Shown here: piece by piece, positions 35,286-47,062 of the stretch
Layout: each line of letters opens with the position of its first letter
How positions within the stretch are numbered: the stretch's first letter is position 1
The notes under the pieces: model-generated
The model's database searches: none
What the model was told of the DNA's origin: nothing
Seen by the model: only the letters and a program-made list of their open reading frames with translations
Position numbers and translations under genes: made by a program
Assembly: GCA_026982705.1 (NCBI GenBank)
Contig: JALSGP010000033.1
Span: forward strand, 1 to 64,000
Length of the DNA stretch: 64,000 nt
Source: Alphaproteobacteria bacterium
GTDB taxonomy: Bacteria > Pseudomonadota > Alphaproteobacteria > Geminicoccales > Geminicoccaceae
Direction: 5' to 3'

Positions 35286-36227
35286 ATGCGCCTCCCCTCC
35301 TCCCGCCATCTCGGCCTCGCCGTGCTGGCGGCGGTGCTGGTGCTGCTGCCCCTCGCGCTTCCCGGCACCTATGCCCTCGACGTGCTCACCAATGTGGGCA
35401 TCGCCGCCATCGTCTGCGTCGGCCTCAACCTCCTGATCGGCTATGCGGGCCAGATCAGCCTCGGCCATGCCGGCTTCTTCGGCATCGGCGCCTACGCCTC
35501 GGCCATCCTCGTCACCAACGAGGGCTGGCCGCCGCTCCTCGCCATGCTCGCCGGCATGGCCCTCTCGGGACTCCTCGCCTTCGCCGTCGCCCGTCCCATC
35601 CTGGCCCTGCGCGGCCACTATCTGGCCATGGCCACCCTCGGCCTCGGCATCATCGTCTCCATCGTCCTCTCCCAGGAGGTGGAGCTCACCGGCGGCCCCG
35701 ACGGCATGCCGGTGGATCCCTTCACGGTGGCGGGCCTCGAGCTGACCGGTCCCCTCGCCTGGTACGCCACCGTGGCGGTGTCGCTGCTGGCGGTGACCTG
35801 GCTCTCCCTCAATCTCGTGGACAGCCCCATCGGACGGGCGCTCAGGGCGGTGCACGGCGCCGAGATCGCGGCCCGGGTCTGCGGCGTCGACACCACCGCC
35901 TACAAGGTGATGGTCTTCGTCCTCTCGGCGGTGATCGCCTCCTACGCCGGCTCCCTCTACGCCCATTTCGCCGGCTGGCTCACGCCGGACGAGGCCGGCT
36001 TCCTGCGCTCCATCCAGTTCGTCACCATGGTGGTGCTGGGCGGCATGGCCTCCACCTTCGGGGCCATCGTCGGCGCCGCCCTGCTCACCGCCCTGCCCCA
36101 GTTCCTCACCGTCTTCCACGACTACGAACACGTGCTGCTGGGGGCGGTGATGATGGCCACCATGATCTTCCTGCCGCGTGGTCTCGTGCCGACGCTGGCC
36201 ACGCGTTGCGCCCGCAGCGGAGGCTGA
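35286..36227 (+). CDS. livM: Branched-chain amino-acid-type ABC transporter permease LivM
   Basis: The 313-aa permease has the family motifs GLNLLIGYAGQISLGHAGFFGIGAYASAIL, LRGHYLAMATLGLGII, TGGPDGMPV and the EAA-like loop SPIGRALRAVHGAEIAARVCGVDT. It is 5 bases after livH and 3 bases before livG. About eight to nine membrane helices are expected. Confidence 0.92.
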   Translation: MRLPSSRHLGLAVLAAVLVLLPLALPGTYALDVLTNVGIAAIVCVGLNLLIGYAGQISLGHAGFFGIGAYASAILVTNEGWPPLLAMLAGMALSGLLAFAVARPILALRGHYLAMATLGLGIIVSIVLSQEVELTGGPDGMPVDPFTVAGLELTGPLAWYATVAVSLLAVTWLSLNLVDSPIGRALRAVHGAEIAARVCGVDTTAYKVMVFVLSAVIASYAGSLYAHFAGWLTPDEAGFLRSIQFVTMVVLGGMASTFGAIVGAALLTALPQFLTVFHDYEHVLLGAVMMATMIFLPRGLVPTLATRCARSGG

Positions 36228-36230
36228 GCC

Positions 36231-37704
<1,474 letters not shown>

Positions 37705-37829
37705 CGGCACAGCGCGCCACGTCTTTTCGCGCCCGCGGTTTCGGGCTAAGCATCACGACGGTCGCGTGCCCGCCGGCCCGGCCGGCACATGGCGTTCCGC
37801 CGGCCCCGCGGACAAGGAGGGAGGGATCG

Positions 37830-38315
<486 letters not shown>

Positions 38316-38332
38316 GGAGGGAGGAGACGGCC

Positions 38333-40702
38333 ATGGTGGAGAAGGGAATCGGGCAGGCGGTCCCGCGCAAGGAGGACCGCCGCTTCGTCACGGGCCGGGG
38401 GCGCTACGTGGACGACATCCGGCTGCCCGGTCAGGCCTGGGCGGTGTTCGTGCGCTCGCCCCACGCCCACGCCCGCATCCGGCGCGTCGACAAGGCCTCG
38501 GTGGAGGGCATGCCGGGCGTGCTGGCCGTGTTCACCGGCGCCGACGCCGAGGCGGACGGCATCGGGCCCCTCATCTGCGGCTGGATGATCCACTCGCGCG
38601 ACGGCACGCCCATGAAGGTGGGCACCCACCGGGTGCTGGCCACCGACAAGGTGCGCTACGTGGGCGACCGCGTGGCCTGTGTCGTGGCCGAGACGCTGCA
38701 CCAGGCCCGTGACGCCGCCGAGGCGCTGGTGGTGGAGTACGAGGAGCTGCCGGCGGTGGTGGATCTCGCCACCGCCGACGAGGCGCCGGCCCTCGTCCAC
38801 GACGACATCCCCGGGAACCTCTGCTACGACTGGGAACTGGGGGACCGGGCGGCGGTGGAGGAGGCCTTCGCGAAGGCGGCGCGGGTGGTCTCGGTGGACC
38901 TCGTCAACAACCGGCTGGTGCCCAACGCCCTCGAACCGCGCGCGGCCCTGGCCGCCTACGATCCGGGCCGGGACGAGATCACCCTCTATCTCACCAGTCA
39001 GAATCCCCACGTCCACCGGCTGGTGATGTCGGCCTTCAACAACATCGCCCCCGAGCACAAGCTCCGGGTGGTGGCGCCGGACGTGGGCGGCGGCTTCGGC
39101 TCCAAGATCTTCATCTACGGCGAGGAGTGCGTGGTGGCCTGGGCGGCGCGGAAGCTCGGCCGTCCGGTGAAGTGGCGGGAGGAGCGCGGCGAGGCCTTCC
39201 TCGCCGACGCCCACGGCCGCGACCATGTCACCCGCGCCGAGCTGGCGGTGGACGCCGACGGCCGCTTCCTGGCGCTGCGGGTGGACACCCGCGCCAATCT
39301 CGGCGCCTACATGAGCACCTTCAGTTCGGCCGTCCCCACCTATCTCTACGCGCCGCTGCTCTCCGGCCAGTACCGCATCCCGGCCATCCACGCCCGGGTG
39401 CGCACCTACTACACCAACACCACGCCGGTGGACGCCTATCGCGGCGCCGGCCGGCCGGAGGCCTGCTTCGTGGTGGAGACGCTGGTGGACGCGGCCGCGC
39501 GTGCGCTCGGCATCGATCGGGCGGAGATCCGCCGGCGCAACTTCATCCCCCCCGACGCCTTCCCCTATCAGACGCCGGTGGTGATGACCTACGATTCCGG
39601 CGACTATCGCACCTGTCTCGACCGCGCGCTGGAACTCGCCGACTATGCCGGCTTCGAGCGGCGCCGGCAGGAGGCGCGGGCGCGGGGCCGGCTCCGCGGG
39701 ATCGGCATCGGCTGCTACATCGAGGCCTGTGGCATCGCGCCCTCGCAGGCGGCCATCAGCCTGGGCGCCGGCGTCGGTCTCTGGGAGAGCGCCGAGGTGC
39801 GCTTCACCCACACCGGCAAGGTGCAGGTCTACACCGGCACCCACACCCACGGTCAGGGCCACGAGACCACCTTCAGCCAACTGGTGGCCGAGACGCTGGG
39901 CGTGCCCTTCGAGGACGTGGAGGTGATCCACGGGGACACCGCCACCACGCCGGTGGGCATGGGCACCTACGGCTCGCGCTCGCAGGCGGTGGGCGGCGAG
40001 GCGCTGTTGCGCGCCTGCCACAAGATCATCGAGAAGGGCCGGAAGATCGCCGCCCATCTGCTGGAGGCCTCGGAGGCGGACATCGAGTTCGAGGCGGGCG
40101 TCTTCCGGGTGAAGGGCACCGACCGCCGGAAGACCATCCAGGAGATCGCCTTCGCCGCCTACGTCCCGGCCAGCTACCCGGCCGATCTGGAGCCCGGTCT
40201 CGAGGCGAGCGCCTTCTTCGACCCGCCCAACTTCACCTTCCCCTCCGGCACCTACGTCTGCGAGGTGGAGGTGGACCCGGAGACGGGCCGGGTGCGGATC
40301 GAGAAGTGGGTCGCCGTCGACGACTTCGGTCGCATCATCAATCCCCTCATCGTGGAGGGGCAGGTGCACGGCGGCCTCGTCCAGGGAATCGGTCAGGCAC
40401 TCCTGGAGCACGCCGTTTACGACCGCGAATCCGGCCAGCTCCTGACCGGCTCCTTCATGGACTACGCCATGCCGCGGGCCGACGACGTCCCCTCCTTCAC
40501 CGTCGAGTTCGCGCCGGGCTCGCCCACGCCGTCCAACACCCTCGGGGCCAAGGGCGCCGGGGAGGCGGGCGCCATCGGCGCGCCGGCGGCGCTCATGAAC
40601 GCCATCTGGGACGCCGTCGGCACCCGGGTGGAGATGCCGGCGACGCCGGAGAGGGTGTGGCGGGCGATCCGCCAGACGCAGATGCCGCAGGCGGCCGAGT
40701 GA
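38333..40702 (+). CDS. Mo-hydroxylase large subunit, CoxL form II-like
   Basis: The 789-aa catalytic subunit binds the molybdopterin-cytosine-dinucleotide cofactor. It has [19 protein letters not shown], the active-site loop AYRGAGR (368-374), [19 protein letters not shown], and [20 protein letters not shown] with the catalytic Glu. Form I CO dehydrogenases have AYxCSFR in the active-site loop, so this is a form II-like or other aldehyde/xanthine-type enzyme and CO oxidation is not assured. Its neighbours are CoxS-like and CoxM-like subunits; no CoxD/CoxE maturation genes are present. Confidence 0.92.
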   Translation: MVEKGIGQAVPRKEDRRFVTGRGRYVDDIRLPGQAWAVFVRSPHAHARIRRVDKASVEGMPGVLAVFTGADAEADGIGPLICGWMIHSRDGTPMKVGTHRVLATDKVRYVGDRVACVVAETLHQARDAAEALVVEYEELPAVVDLATADEAPALVHDDIPGNLCYDWELGDRAAVEEAFAKAARVVSVDLVNNRLVPNALEPRAALAAYDPGRDEITLYLTSQNPHVHRLVMSAFNNIAPEHKLRVVAPDVGGGFGSKIFIYGEECVVAWAARKLGRPVKWREERGEAFLADAHGRDHVTRAELAVDADGRFLALRVDTRANLGAYMSTFSSAVPTYLYAPLLSGQYRIPAIHARVRTYYTNTTPVDAYRGAGRPEACFVVETLVDAAARALGIDRAEIRRRNFIPPDAFPYQTPVVMTYDSGDYRTCLDRALELADYAGFERRRQEARARGRLRGIGIGCYIEACGIAPSQAAISLGAGVGLWESAEVRFTHTGKVQVYTGTHTHGQGHETTFSQLVAETLGVPFEDVEVIHGDTATTPVGMGTYGSRSQAVGGEALLRACHKIIEKGRKIAAHLLEASEADIEFEAGVFRVKGTDRRKTIQEIAFAAYVPASYPADLEPGLEASAFFDPPNFTFPSGTYVCEVEVDPETGRVRIEKWVAVDDFGRIINPLIVEGQVHGGLVQGIGQALLEHAVYDRESGQLLTGSFMDYAMPRADDVPSFTVEFAPGSPTPSNTLGAKGAGEAGAIGAPAALMNAIWDAVGTRVEMPATPERVWRAIRQTQMPQAAE

Positions 40703-40715
40703 CAGGGAGGCTCAG

Positions 40716-41513
40716 ATGTACGCGTTCGAGTACCATCGACCCGCGAGCGTGGCCGAGGCGGTCCGGCTGCTGCGCGAGAAGCCGGAGGCGAAGCTGCTGG
40801 CCGGCGGCCATACGCTGATCCCCACCCTCAAGCAGCGGTTGGCCCAGCCGTCGGATCTGGTGGACCTGGGTGGCATCGCCGAGCTGCGCGGCATCCGCGA
40901 GGAGGGCGGGGCCCTGGTGATCGGCGCCGCCACGCCCCACGGCGAGGTGGAGACGTCGGATCTGGTGCGCCGCACCATCCCGGCCCTGGCCCATCTCGCC
41001 GGCGAGATCGGCGATCCCCAGGTGCGCAACCGCGGCACCATCGGCGGCTCCATCGCCAACAACGATCCCGCCGCCGACTGGCCGGCGGCGGTGCTGGGAC
41101 TGGGCGCCACCGTCCGCACCGACCGCCGCGAGATCGCCGCCGACGACTTCTTCACCGGCATGTTCGAGACGGCGCTGGAGGCGGACGAGATCGTCACGGC
41201 GGTGGTCTTCCCGCGACCGAGACGGGCGGCCTACGCCAAGTTCCCCAATCCGGCCTCGCGCTATGCCATGGTGGGGGTCTTCGTGGCGGAGACCGACGGC
41301 GGCGTGCGGGTGGCGGTGACCGGGGCGGCGCCCTGCGTCTTCCGCCTGACGGCGCTGGAGCGGGCGCTGGCCGCGAATTTCGCGCCGGAGGCGGTGGACG
41401 GCGTCACCGTGGACGCCTCCGAACTCAATTCGGACATCCACGCCTCCGCCGACTACCGGGCCCATCTCGTCAAGGTGATGGCGAAGCGGGCCATCGCCTC
41501 GGCATTGGGCTGA
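40716..41513 (+). CDS. Mo-hydroxylase FAD subunit (CoxM-like)
   Basis: The 265-aa protein binds FAD through [13 protein letters not shown] and [20 protein letters not shown]. It passes electrons from the iron-sulfur subunit onward. The CO-dehydrogenase flavoprotein C-terminal domain is present ([19 protein letters not shown]). It ends the S-L-M operon and is followed by a hairpin. Confidence 0.93.
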   Translation: MYAFEYHRPASVAEAVRLLREKPEAKLLAGGHTLIPTLKQRLAQPSDLVDLGGIAELRGIREEGGALVIGAATPHGEVETSDLVRRTIPALAHLAGEIGDPQVRNRGTIGGSIANNDPAADWPAAVLGLGATVRTDRREIAADDFFTGMFETALEADEIVTAVVFPRPRRAAYAKFPNPASRYAMVGVFVAETDGGVRVAVTGAAPCVFRLTALERALAANFAPEAVDGVTVDASELNSDIHASADYRAHLVKVMAKRAIASALG

Positions 41514-41540
41514 ACGCCGGGAGCGAGGGTACGGCGGAGC

Positions 41541-41562
41541 GGGGCCGGCCGGAGCCGGCCCC
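41541..41562. terminator. Bidirectional hairpin between the Mo-hydroxylase and pqq operons
   Basis: A 9-base perfect stem (41541-41549 with 41554-41562) with a CGGA loop lies between convergent operons ending at 41513 (+) and 41598 (-). On the plus strand TTCC follows. Confidence 0.6.
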
Positions 41563-41597
41563 TTCCGTCGGCGGGATCGGGAGGCGGCGGACCGGGA

Positions 41598-42755
41598 TCA
41601 GTCCGCCGGCAAGGGGGCGAGCTCGCGCCGCCGCATCGTCGCCCGCGTGCCGAAGCGGCGGTAGACGAAGGCGGGCGGCTCGCCGGTGCTCTCCACCTCC
41701 GCCAGCCGCCGCATGGCGGCATGGTGGGGGGAGAGGGAACAGGCGGGATCGGTGGCGGTGGGATCGCCCAGCAGCATGGCCGCCTGACAGCGGCAGCCGC
41801 CGAAGTCCTCCTCCCGTCGCGGACAGCTCCGGCAGGGCTCGCGCATCCAGCCGGTGCCGCGGAAGGCGGCGAAGGCGGCACTCCGGTACCAGATCTCCCG
41901 CAGCGGCATCGCCCGCACCTGGGGAAACTCCAGTCCCTCGATCACGTGGGCGGCGTGGCAGGGCAGCACGCGGCCGTCCGGCGCCACCACCATCACCGCC
42001 CGTCCCCAGCCGTTCATGCAGGGCTTGGGATAGCGGGCGTAGTAGTCCGGGATCACATAGTCGATGGCGAGGCGGCCGGCGAGCTCCCGTGCCGCCCGCT
42101 CCAGCACCGTGCGGAAGCGTTCGAGCTGCGCCGGCGTCGGCATCAGGGCCGCGCGGTTGACGAAGCCCCAGCCGTAGTACTGGACGTTGGCGAGCTCGAT
42201 GCGGTGCGCCCCCAGTTCGAGGGCGAGCTCCAGGAAGCGCTCGACCCGATCCAGATTGTGGCGGTGGAGGACGGCGTTGAGGGTCCAGGGGAGCCCCAGT
42301 CGCACCGCCGCCTCGGCCAGGGCGATCTTGCGGGCGAGGGCGCCGGGGGCGCGGCCGATGCGCGTGACCCCTTCCTCCGTCACGTCCTGGAAGCTGATCT
42401 GGACGTGGTGGAGACCGCGGTCCCGGAGGCGGGCGAGGCGATCCGCGTCGACGCCCACCGCCGAGGTGACGAGATTCGTGTACAGCCCCGCGGCGACGGC
42501 GCGGGCGACGATCTCCTCCAGATCCTCCCGCAGCGCCGGCTCGCCCCCGGAGAGGTGGACCTGCAGCACCCCCAGCTCCGCCGCCTGGTCCAGGACGGAG
42601 ATCCAGGTGGCGGTATCCAGCTCGTTCCCCCGGCGCACCAGCTCCACCGGATTGGAACAGTAGGGGCACTGGAGCGGACAGCGGTGGGTGAGCTCGGCGA
42701 GAAGCCCGATGGGGGGCTCCACCGGCTCAGGCGGCACGGGTGCCGACGCGGTCAT
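41598..42755 (-). CDS. pqqE: PQQ synthesis radical SAM enzyme PqqE
   Basis: PqqE forms the Glu-Tyr carbon-carbon cross-link in the PqqA precursor peptide. The 385-aa protein has the radical SAM cluster motif CPLQCPYC near the N-terminus and LSGGEPALREDLEEI. The SPASM auxiliary-cluster region is CMNGWGRAVMVVAPDGRVLPCHAA with CRSCPRREEDFGGCRCQA. The ATG at 42755 lies inside the end of pqqD (29-base overlap), which fits the need for the PqqD-PqqE complex. It is the last gene of pqqABCDE. Confidence 0.96.
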   Translation of the reverse strand: MTASAPVPPEPVEPPIGLLAELTHRCPLQCPYCSNPVELVRRGNELDTATWISVLDQAAELGVLQVHLSGGEPALREDLEEIVARAVAAGLYTNLVTSAVGVDADRLARLRDRGLHHVQISFQDVTEEGVTRIGRAPGALARKIALAEAAVRLGLPWTLNAVLHRHNLDRVERFLELALELGAHRIELANVQYYGWGFVNRAALMPTPAQLERFRTVLERAARELAGRLAIDYVIPDYYARYPKPCMNGWGRAVMVVAPDGRVLPCHAAHVIEGLEFPQVRAMPLREIWYRSAAFAAFRGTGWMREPCRSCPRREEDFGGCRCQAAMLLGDPTATDPACSLSPHHAAMRRLAEVESTGEPPAFVYRRFGTRATMRRRELAPLPAD

Positions 42756-43047
42756 GGCCGGATCTCCGGATCTCGAGCAGACATCCGCGGGCGAGCTCCT
42801 CGAGGACACCGATCACGTCCGCCAGGATCTCCTCGCGGGGCGCGTCGAATTCGGCGGCGAGCTCGTCGGCGAGATCCGCGAGCCGCCGTCCCTCCGCGCC
42901 CAGCCGTTCGAGGACGGTGACGGTGGTGGGACAGGGGAACAGCACCCGTTCGGGGGCCAGCAGCACGTGGCGTCCGCGCACCCGGTCGAAGCGCAGGATC
43001 ACCCAGGAGGGCAGGCGGACGTGATCGTCGGCGGCGAGCAGACTCAT
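42727..43047 (-). CDS. pqqD: PqqD, PqqA-binding chaperone
   Basis: The 106-aa RiPP recognition element binds PqqA and presents it to PqqE. It has VRLPSWVILRFDRVRGRHVLLAPERVLFPCPTTVTVLERL and a winged-helix end (EEILADVIGVLEELARGCLLEI). It is slightly longer than usual because the 3' end reads through the pqqE start. Its ATG overlaps the pqqC stop. Confidence 0.93.
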   Translation of the reverse strand: MSLLAADDHVRLPSWVILRFDRVRGRHVLLAPERVLFPCPTTVTVLERLGAEGRRLADLADELAAEFDAPREEILADVIGVLEELARGCLLEIRRSGHDRVGTRAA

Positions 43048-43814
43048 GCCGCGGCCTCCGCGCCCATGTCCCCGGGGACGAAGCAGCCGGGCGGAATGCC
43101 GCCGCCCAGCACGTAGGCGTGGTGGAGGGCGTCGAGCTGGGCCCACAGCACGTCGCACTTGAACCACAGCGCCGCACAGACGAGGTGACGCTTTTCCGGC
43201 GTGTCCGCGTGGCGCTTGCAGTATTCCAGCGCGAAACCGGCATCCCTGGGCGCCTGGGTCAGGCGCCGGCGGAAGTAGGCCACCATCTCCTCGGAGACGA
43301 AGTCGTAGTTCTCCAGAAGTCCCGGGATGCGTTCCTCGTGGATCTTCGGGGCGAACAGCTCCGTGAGCGAAGAGGCCACCGCCTCCAGCAGCGTCCGCTC
43401 CCGCACGAAGCGCACGTAGGCGTCGACGGCGAACCTGGTGCCGGGCAGGATCCCCTGCTCGGAGACCACGTAGGCGCGGTCGAGACCGAGATGCTCGCAC
43501 AGCCTGAGCCAGCGCTCGATGCCGCCCTCGTCGTCGCCGAAGCCGTCGTGGTCGTGGATGCGCACGATCCACGCGCGGCGCAGCTCGCGGTCCTCGCAGC
43601 GGCTCATCAACGCCGCGTCCTTCATGGGAATGCGGCTCTGGTAGTAGTAGCGGTTGAGGGCCCAGGCCTGGACCTGGCCGCGGCTCAACCGGCCGGTGTG
43701 CAGCAGGCGATGGAAGGGATGGAGGTTGTGGTAGCGGTGGGCGCCGATCTCGCGCAGCGCGGTCTCCAGTTCCTCGGCGCTCCGCAGATCACGGTAGCGG
43801 TCCAGCGTGATCAC
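43044..43814 (-). CDS. pqqC: Pyrroloquinoline-quinone synthase PqqC
   Basis: PqqC carries out the last step, an eight-electron oxidation and ring closure to PQQ without a metal. The 256-aa protein has YHNLHPFHRLLHTG, QVQAWALNRYYYQSRIPMKDAAL, HDGFGDDEGGIERWLRL and a helical end with VCAALWFKCDVLWAQLDALHHAYV. The start is GTG at 43814, which overlaps the pqqB stop (GTGA). Confidence 0.95.
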   Translation of the reverse strand: MITLDRYRDLRSAEELETALREIGAHRYHNLHPFHRLLHTGRLSRGQVQAWALNRYYYQSRIPMKDAALMSRCEDRELRRAWIVRIHDHDGFGDDEGGIERWLRLCEHLGLDRAYVVSEQGILPGTRFAVDAYVRFVRERTLLEAVASSLTELFAPKIHEERIPGLLENYDFVSEEMVAYFRRRLTQAPRDAGFALEYCKRHADTPEKRHLVCAALWFKCDVLWAQLDALHHAYVLGGGIPPGCFVPGDMGAEAAA

Positions 43815-44737
43815 GGGACGATCTCCATGCCGTCGTGGGCCACCTCGAAGCCGGCCGCCTCCACCTCGCGGCGTTCGGGCGAATCGGCGAGGAGGATGGG
43901 ATTGGTGTTGTTGACGTGGATCAGGATCCGCCGGCCGATGGGCAGGTCCGCGAGCCGCGCCAGCACCCCGTCGGGACCCGAGACGGACACGTGACCCATG
44001 CGCCGGCCGGTCTTGGCGCCGACGCCGGCCCGGATCATCTCGTCGTCCCGCCAGAGGGTGGCGTCCACGAACACCACCTCGGCGCCGGCGAGGCGGGCGC
44101 GCAGGGAATCGTCGATGCGCGCGACATTGCCCACATAGACCACGCGGTAGCCGCGGGCGCGGAACTCGACTCCGACGACGTCGCCCTCTTCGGCGTCGGT
44201 GACGAGGCGCTCGCCGTACTCCCCCTCGAGATAGAGGGGCGGCTTGCCCGGCACCGGAAAGGCCACCGCCTCGAGCCCCAGCTCCTCGCCGGCCGCATCG
44301 CGCAGGCGGAAGGGCTCCTCGAAGGGCAGCGGCCGCCTCGGTACCAGCCGGCGGTCCAGGACCTCGAAGATGGGATTGCGATCGAGGACCGCGAGGGTGC
44401 GGGGCGAGGCGTAGAGGGCGAAGGGCGTGCCCTCCCGCAGGTGCAGGAGGCCCGCCACCGCGTCCACGTCCCCGTTGGTGACCACCACGGCGGCGATGGG
44501 CGAGTGGCGCGGACCGCGGCGCGGCCACAGCGGCGGGTTGGCCTCGATCTGCTGGCGCAGATCCGGCGAAGCGTTGACCACCACCCAGCGCTCACCGTCG
44601 GCGCTGAGGGCGATGGAGGCCTGGGTGGCGGGCCGGGCGGCGGGATCGCCCCGGCGCGCCCGCATGCACGCCGCGCTGCCGGCGTTCCACTGGGGAAAGC
44701 CGCCGCCCGCGGCGGCACCGAGCACGAGGACGCGCAC
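43811..44737 (-). CDS. pqqB: PQQ biosynthesis protein PqqB
   Basis: The 308-aa metallo-beta-lactamase-fold protein is thought to hydroxylate the PQQ precursor tyrosine. It starts [23 protein letters not shown] and has NASPDLRQQI, VVTNGDVDAVAGLLHLREG, FVDATLWRDDEMI, GHVSVSGPDG and HVNNTNPIL. The start is GTG at 44737 after GGGAGGAGGGGCC. It lies 36 bases after pqqA. Confidence 0.95.
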   Translation of the reverse strand: MRVLVLGAAAGGGFPQWNAGSAACMRARRGDPAARPATQASIALSADGERWVVVNASPDLRQQIEANPPLWPRRGPRHSPIAAVVVTNGDVDAVAGLLHLREGTPFALYASPRTLAVLDRNPIFEVLDRRLVPRRPLPFEEPFRLRDAAGEELGLEAVAFPVPGKPPLYLEGEYGERLVTDAEEGDVVGVEFRARGYRVVYVGNVARIDDSLRARLAGAEVVFVDATLWRDDEMIRAGVGAKTGRRMGHVSVSGPDGVLARLADLPIGRRILIHVNNTNPILLADSPERREVEAAGFEVAHDGMEIVP

Positions 44738-44773
44738 GGCCCCTCCTCCCGCGAGCGGCGGCACCTCCGGTTC

Positions 44774-44857
44774 TCAGGCCTCGGCCGGCAGGTACATGGT
44801 CACTTCCATGCCGACCGGACGAGTGGAGAGCTGGGGCTTCCTCCAGACCTTCTTCAT
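44774..44857 (-). CDS. pqqA: PQQ precursor peptide PqqA (27 aa)
   Basis: The short frame encodes a 27-residue peptide starting MKKVWRKPQL and ending MYLPAEA. The Glu and Tyr that become the PQQ backbone are in EVTMY (Glu18 and Tyr22 of this peptide), spaced as in known PqqA. GGGAGGGTGTC precedes the ATG. It sits directly upstream of pqqB on the same strand, which makes the call firm despite its size. Confidence 0.95.
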   Translation of the reverse strand: MKKVWRKPQLSTRPVGMEVTMYLPAEA

Positions 44858-44908
44858 GACACCCTCCCTGATGCTGCAGGTTGTCCGGCTCGACGACCGG
44901 CAGTGGGA

Positions 44909-44937
44909 AAACTGCTCGGGAGGTGGCCCAGGGACAA
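44909..44937 (-). promoter_or_regulatory. Possible pqqA promoter
   Basis: Minus strand: -35 TTGTCC (44937-44932), 17 bases, -10 CAGTTT (44914-44909), 51 bases before the pqqA ATG in the 105-base gap after the lysR-type gene. The -10 is weak. Confidence 0.4.
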
Positions 44938-44962
44938 CTTCTGAAAACGATAATCGGCCGCG

Positions 44963-45991
44963 TCATAAGCCTTTCGCGTGGGACCGGGGCCGTGTCTCCA
45001 CCTCCGCCGGACGGTCGTCCTCCCGCGCGGGCGGGCGTCGCAGGAAGGGCGGCGGCGGCTCCGGCGGATCCAGCCGCAGGGCGCGGCCGGCCTCCTCGAG
45101 GGCGCCGAGGAAGGTCCGCCAGGGCTGGACGTGGCGATACTGGGCCGGGAACAGGGCCACCACCCGTCGCTCCAGACCCGGCACGGCGAAGAAGCGCACC
45201 CGGCCGGCGAAGGCCGGGCCCAGCAGACCCACCGTCCCGTGGGGCACCAGCGCCACCCCCTGACCGGCGGCGACGAGGGCGAGGGCCGTCTCGTAGTGAC
45301 GGACCCAGGCCACCACCTCCACCCGGCCGAAGTGCGCCCGGTACCATTCGCCCACCCGCCGCACGTGGGCGGTGCCGAAGCTGAACTGGACGGTGCGCTG
45401 GAGGAGGGCGTGGGCCTCCCGCGGCAGATCGCGGGCGGGATCCCGGACCCCGCTCAGGTCGAGCGTCGCCGGCACCGCCAGCACGTGATCGTCGGTGAAG
45501 AGGTGGAGACGGGCGAAGGAGAGATGGTCGCGGGCCACGGAGGCCTCGTTGAGGAGGGCGAGCTGGAGGCCGCGGGCATAGAGCTGCTCGATGAGTTCGC
45601 CCGGCGCACCCTCGTGGACGTCCAGCTGGATGCCGGGATAGACCTGCCGGGTGCGGCGCAGGGCGTCCGGCAGCAGCAGCCGTGCCACCGAGGCGATGGC
45701 GCCCACGGCGATCCGCGCGCGCCGGCCGCTGGCGTAATCCTGCAACGCCGCCTGGATCTCCTCGGTGGTGGCGAGGATCTCCGCCGCCTTCTCCGCCAGC
45801 AGCCGCCCCGCCTCGGTCAGCTCCAGCTCGTGGCCGCTGCGCTCGAACAGGCGCACCCCGAGCTCCCGCTCGAGGCGGGCGATCTGCTGGGAGAGGGCGG
45901 GTTGGGAGACACCGAGCTGCTTCGCCGCCCGGGTCAGCGACCGATGGTGGACGACGGCCTCGAAGATCTCGAGCTGGCGCAGCGTGAACAC
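44963..45991 (-). CDS. LysR-family transcriptional regulator
   Basis: The 342-aa protein has the N-terminal helix-turn-helix FTLRQLEIFEAVVHHRSLTRAAKQLGVSQPALSQQI, then a LysR effector domain (ARIAVGAIASVARLLLPDAL, QGVALVPHGTVGLL). A charged Pro/Arg tail of about 40 residues follows. The GTG at 45991 is 4 bases after the 119-aa gene, so it is the fourth gene of that operon. It lies just upstream of pqqABCDE on the same strand. It may regulate this C1/PQQ region, but its effector and target are not visible. Confidence 0.9.
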   Translation of the reverse strand: MFTLRQLEIFEAVVHHRSLTRAAKQLGVSQPALSQQIARLERELGVRLFERSGHELELTEAGRLLAEKAAEILATTEEIQAALQDYASGRRARIAVGAIASVARLLLPDALRRTRQVYPGIQLDVHEGAPGELIEQLYARGLQLALLNEASVARDHLSFARLHLFTDDHVLAVPATLDLSGVRDPARDLPREAHALLQRTVQFSFGTAHVRRVGEWYRAHFGRVEVVAWVRHYETALALVAAGQGVALVPHGTVGLLGPAFAGRVRFFAVPGLERRVVALFPAQYRHVQPWRTFLGALEEAGRALRLDPPEPPPPFLRRPPAREDDRPAEVETRPRSHAKGL

Positions 45992-45995
45992 GGAC

Positions 45996-46355
45996 CTAGC
46001 GGAAGCAGCGGATGTCGGCTTCCACCTGGGCCTGTCGCATCCGATCCACGATCTCGTCGGCCCATTTGGAGGACTTGAACATCACCACCTGGTCCTTGCC
46101 GCTGGGGATACTGCGCATCTCCAGGATCGTCCGTGCCGTTTCGTAGTCCTCGTAGGGAATCTTTTCGGCGATGCGGTCGATGGAACAGCTGCAGCGGCGC
46201 AGGGTCTCCGGATCCTGACCGTTGGCGGCCATGCAGGTGTAGACGTATTCGGCCAGCACCTCGGTGGGATAGTCGGCCGGGGCCGCGAACGCCGCACCCG
46301 CCACCGCCGCCGTCGCCCACACCAGCGCCGTCGTGACACCCTTCCGAAGCCTCAT
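45996..46355 (-). CDS. Exported 119-aa protein with conserved Cys residues, function unknown
   Basis: A signal peptide (ATAAVAGAAFA) precedes a mature domain of about 95 residues. This has YPTEVLAEYVYTCMAANG, LRRCSCSIDRIAEKIPYEDYETARTIL and a final IRCFR. Four Cys in an oxidising compartment could form two disulfides. The pattern resembles small periplasmic proteins I associate with PQQ-alcohol-dehydrogenase regions of methylotrophs, but I cannot name a family. It overlaps the upstream gene by ATGA and is 4 bases from lysR. Confidence 0.75.
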   Translation of the reverse strand: MRLRKGVTTALVWATAAVAGAAFAAPADYPTEVLAEYVYTCMAANGQDPETLRRCSCSIDRIAEKIPYEDYETARTILEMRSIPSGKDQVVMFKSSKWADEIVDRMRQAQVEADIRCFR

Positions 46356-47062
46356 CCCTCACCTCCCGCGGATGGCTTCGCCCCCAGTGCGCGCACGAAG
46401 GTCAGGACCTCCCGCAGGACCGGCCGGTCGGGCCGTTCCGGATCCGGCACCTCGATGGTCATGCGGTAGAGCCCGCCCGGGACCGCGTCCGACACCACGA
46501 ACTCGTAGCGCTTGTCACGGAACTTGGAGAAGCGGACGATGGCGGGATCGTTGCGGAAGGGGACCAGTCGCACCCGGGTGGCCGCCACCTGGCGCTCGCC
46601 CAGCCGGACGGTGATGGGCTCCACGAGATCCGGCGGCCGCGTGAAGGCCCGGCGGATCTGCTGCTGGAAGTAGCCCTTGGCACCGCCGCTCAGATTCCGC
46701 ATGGTGGCCACGTCCTTCTGCAGCAGCGCCAGGATCACGGGGTTCTGATCCACCGCCGGTACCGGTCCGAAACGGCGGTGGTTGGGCCCGTCGAACATGT
46801 CGAGCCACACCCGCTTGGTCCCGTCCGCATCCTGCCCGCGCACCTCCACCCGCACTCGGCTGATGTAGGGCTCCCGCATGAGTTCGCTCTCGAGCCGGTA
46901 GCGGTAGATCAGGGTGGTGGGCACCGGGATCCGGGCGAAGAAGCCGGGGCGGAAGACCACCGCCTCCGCCGTCCCGCCGTCGCCGGCGGCGGAGGGCGCC
47001 GCGGCCGGCAGCGTCCCCGCCACCAGGAGGGCCAGGAGCGCGCCGATCCATCGGCCGGTCAC
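46352..47062 (-). CDS. Exported 236-aa protein, function unknown
   Basis: After a signal peptide (ALLALLVAGTLPAAA) the mature protein contains YRYRLESELMREPYISRVRVEVRG, FDGPNHRRFGPVPAVDQNPVILALLQKDVATM and two later beta-rich segments (VAATRVRLVPFRNDP, GLYRMTIEVPDP). It has no Cys in the mature part and no recognised catalytic motif. The start is GTG at 47062 overlapping the 213-aa gene stop (GTGA). It is coupled at both ends, so it is produced together with the other two exported proteins. Confidence 0.75.
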   Translation of the reverse strand: MTGRWIGALLALLVAGTLPAAAPSAAGDGGTAEAVVFRPGFFARIPVPTTLIYRYRLESELMREPYISRVRVEVRGQDADGTKRVWLDMFDGPNHRRFGPVPAVDQNPVILALLQKDVATMRNLSGGAKGYFQQQIRRAFTRPPDLVEPITVRLGERQVAATRVRLVPFRNDPAIVRFSKFRDKRYEFVVSDAVPGGLYRMTIEVPDPERPDRPVLREVLTFVRALGAKPSAGGEG

